Shown in pieces: positions 62,378 to 64,000 of a DNA stretch of 64,000 bases (position 1 is the first letter of the stretch; each line of letters opens with the position of its first letter). Position numbers and translations under genes: made by a program. Below the pieces are notes generated by a model, which saw only the letters and a program-made list of their open reading frames with translations, did not search any database and was not told the origin of the DNA. Origin of the DNA: JAXLYX01 sp046351215 (lineage in GTDB: Bacteria > Myxococcota_A > Polyangia > Polyangiales > Houyiibacteriaceae); assembly GCA_046351215.1 (NCBI GenBank), contig JAXLYX010000013.1, positions 175,888-239,887 of the forward strand. Reading direction: 5' to 3'.

Positions 62378-63766
62378 TCAGCCGACCTCGCCCTCCGCCT
62401 CGACACGGATCGCGCCGTCGTGCGCGAACCAGAGATCGTAGATCGGCAGGCCCGACGCGAGCGCGCGCAGCGTGCGGCCGAGCTGCACGCCGGCGAGCTC
62501 GCGGATCTCGGCCTCGAGCCCGTCGTCGCACGAGGCCGGCAGGTCCCCGGTGTCGTCGAAGAGCCGAACCGTCAGACGCCGCATGGCGTCGGCGACCTCG
62601 GGATGCGCCACGAAGGTCTGCGTGCCCTCGCACATCGGCGAGACGAGCGGCACGAACGCGAAGGGGCCGATCGACTCGGGCATGCGGACGCGCAGGACCG
62701 CCCCTTCGGCATGGCCGCCCGGGAGCGGCACGTACTCGGTCTCGGCGGAGCCCGTCCAGCGCGCCCGGAAGAACGCGCGCAGGAACCCGCTCACGAGCTC
62801 GGGTCGGGTTCCGTAGTCCGAGGCTTGCTGCAGCGAGAGCTTGAGGTGCCCGCAGCCGAGGTGCTCCGGCTGGATCGCGAGCTCGAGGAGATCGTCGTGC
62901 GCCTCTCGGGGCGGGCGCGTCCAGAAGCGTCGCCACGAGAGCGTGTCCTCGATCCCGTCGACGTGGCGTGCCGCGCGCGGATGGGCGCGTACCGCGGCGA
63001 TGAGGCGGTTCGCCGCGCCGATGTCGGTGTGGATGGCGCACCGGCCGAACGCGTCGAGCCGGGCCCAGAGGATGCGCGCGATGTCGTCGTCGCCGAGCCG
63101 CCTCCCGGTCACGCGCTCGAGCGCCGACATCGCGAGCAGGAGCTCCCCGCCGTCGCCGCCCGGCGTGCCGAGCAGCGCGCCGTGATCGCGTCCGTCGACG
63201 CACGAGAGACGCCCGTGCGTGATGAGCGAGGCGAGCTTCTGGCGTTGGGTCGAGCGCGGATCGCCGACGTGGGTGCGGACGTCGTCGATCGTCAGCCGGC
63301 GACGCGTGGCCTCGAACACGGGCACGATGCGCCGCACCACGTCGACGTCCGACGGGAGGTCGCGCGTGACGCCGAGCCCGTGCGCGCGCCACTCGTTCAT
63401 CCCTCCCCAGAGGAACGCGACCATGCGCATGCCGCGATCCTCGAGGGCCTTGGCGAGCGCGGGCGCCCGCTCGTTGTTCGCGTCGTAGAGCACCACCGGA
63501 TCGAAGGGATCGAGGGCCGCGACGACCCGGTCGATCTCCGACGGGAGGATCGAGCACGAGCCGGGGATGCGCCCCATGGGACCCGTGAGCTCGTCGCGCT
63601 CGCGGACGTCCACGAGGTGCAGGAGGCGCGAGTGCTGCGCGACGAAGCCCGTCTGGAGCACCGGCTCTCCGGCCGAAGCACGCACGAGCGCGTCCACCCA
63701 GGCGACCCGGAAGGCGCGGAACGCCTGCGGAACGCTGCCGATCTCGGGGATCAAGGTCTCCTGCAC
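62378..63766 (-). CDS. Two-domain protein with catalytically inactive rhodanese-like domain
   Basis: 462 residues. The N-terminal 130 residues have the rhodanese layout (LVDVRERDELTGPMGRIPGSCSILPSEIDRVV, VVLYDANNERAPALAKALEDRGMRMVAFLWGGMNEW), but the active-site Cys position holds Asp/Ala (LYDANNERA), so sulfur transfer is unlikely. The remaining 300 residues form a helical domain with HTDIGAANRLIAAVRAHP, HLGCGHLKLSLQQASDYGTRPELVSGFLRAFFRARW and PLVSPMCEGTQTFVAHPEVAD. No family is recognised for the second domain. Possibly a sensor or binding protein. Confidence 0.7.
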   Translation of the reverse strand: MQETLIPEIGSVPQAFRAFRVAWVDALVRASAGEPVLQTGFVAQHSRLLHLVDVRERDELTGPMGRIPGSCSILPSEIDRVVAALDPFDPVVLYDANNERAPALAKALEDRGMRMVAFLWGGMNEWRAHGLGVTRDLPSDVDVVRRIVPVFEATRRRLTIDDVRTHVGDPRSTQRQKLASLITHGRLSCVDGRDHGALLGTPGGDGGELLLAMSALERVTGRRLGDDDIARILWARLDAFGRCAIHTDIGAANRLIAAVRAHPRAARHVDGIEDTLSWRRFWTRPPREAHDDLLELAIQPEHLGCGHLKLSLQQASDYGTRPELVSGFLRAFFRARWTGSAETEYVPLPGGHAEGAVLRVRMPESIGPFAFVPLVSPMCEGTQTFVAHPEVADAMRRLTVRLFDDTGDLPASCDDGLEAEIRELAGVQLGRTLRALASGLPIYDLWFAHDGAIRVEAEGEVG

Positions 63767-63796
63767 TCCGTCCTCCTGGTACGCCCGAGCGCTCGC

Positions 63797-64000
63797 TCAG
63801 GTGAGCACTCCGTCCTTCGGAGCCCAATCCGGCGGGAGCTCCGTCTCGCCGAGGGACTCGAGCAGCTGCACCTCGATGCCGCGGGTGATCGCGTCGAGCG
63901 GGAGGCCGTTGGGGCCGCTCCCGAAGGGCATCTCGATGAGCTCGCCGATCGTCGGCAGCACCATGAACACGAAGCCGACGGCCATGCAGACGAGGATCGT
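63797..64000 (-). CDS. Bestrophin-like channel, C-terminal part (runs off window)
   Basis: Continuous reading from the window edge to a stop at 63797. A hydrophobic stretch (MAVGFVFMVLPTIGELIEMPFGSGPNGLPLDAITRGIEVQLLES) contains the bestrophin-type motif IE-x-PFG...N-x-LPLD near the end of the last transmembrane segment. Bestrophins are anion or cation channels in the membrane. The 5' part is outside the window, so the length and full assignment are uncertain. Confidence 0.7.
   Translation of the reverse strand, partial: TILVCMAVGFVFMVLPTIGELIEMPFGSGPNGLPLDAITRGIEVQLLESLGETELPPDWAPKDGVLT

Noticed and set aside
59896..62406. Long open frame on the minus strand
   Set aside because: Antisense to two well-supported plus-strand lipoprotein genes; Arg/Ala/Gly-rich composition is the usual artefact of high-GC coding DNA.

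Overview
The window looks like part of a high-GC Myxococcota chromosome (Polyangiales or Sandaracinaceae-like). This is an inference from composition, many lipoproteins, Cys-rich CxGxC repeat proteins, tandem AIM24 genes, a MoxR/bpX operon and a B12-dependent ribonucleotide reductase. No rRNA, tRNA, origin or CRISPR array was recognised.

Layout. 1-6236: a lipoprotein start, a TPR/SUKH protein, a tight four-gene operon (two small membrane proteins, ApbE, a ferric-reductase-like membrane protein), a GMC oxidoreductase and a small STAS/SEC14-like protein. 6237-22158: a lower-GC accessory island. It holds a three-gene cassette (dynamin-like GTPase plus two membrane-associated unknowns), an IS481 remnant, a complete IS66 element abutting a second broken IS66-type element, a 403-bp tandem duplication, a MACPF-like lipoprotein between two opposed IS66-type ends, a Tlde1-like L,D-transpeptidase-fold protein, and an AAA ATPase gene split by an ISL3 element with a clean 8-bp target duplication.

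22059-33198: nrdJ with a strong terminator and a structured 5' leader, an intergenic region with repeated C-rich motifs, three AIM24 paralogues, an outer-membrane protein, a glycine-rich RRM protein, a PrmA-like methyltransferase and a TPR lipoprotein. 33321-42790: an operon of alpha/beta hydrolase, LysR regulator, deazaflavin-type nitroreductase and acyl-CoA synthetase; an IS5 element with a probable -1 frameshift; DUF4275 and DUF4242 genes; an envelope protein; a VOC protein; trpS.

42835-53833: two convergent uncharacterised systems. The plus strand carries STM4015-4014-4013-4012-4011 (LRR, ATP-grasp-like, alkaline-phosphatase-like hydrolase, two radical SAM enzymes), all translationally coupled. 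The minus strand carries MoxR ATPase, bpX5-like, beta-propeller and bpX6-like proteins, also coupled.

53949-64000: a second STAS/SEC14-like gene; a compact unit in which a four-helix-bundle (S23/Avd-type) gene sits between two inverted arrays of GTGCAC; an ATP-grasp-like protein; secreted unknowns; a third STAS/SEC14-like gene; two DUF2505-like proteins; a GH113-like lipoprotein; a Cys-rich repeat lipoprotein; a rhodanese-like two-domain protein; and the end of a bestrophin-like channel.

The strongest candidates for undescribed biology are the four-helix-bundle gene with inverted GTGCAC arrays, the dynamin-like cassette in the IS-rich island, the nrdJ leader, and the two convergent conserved operons.
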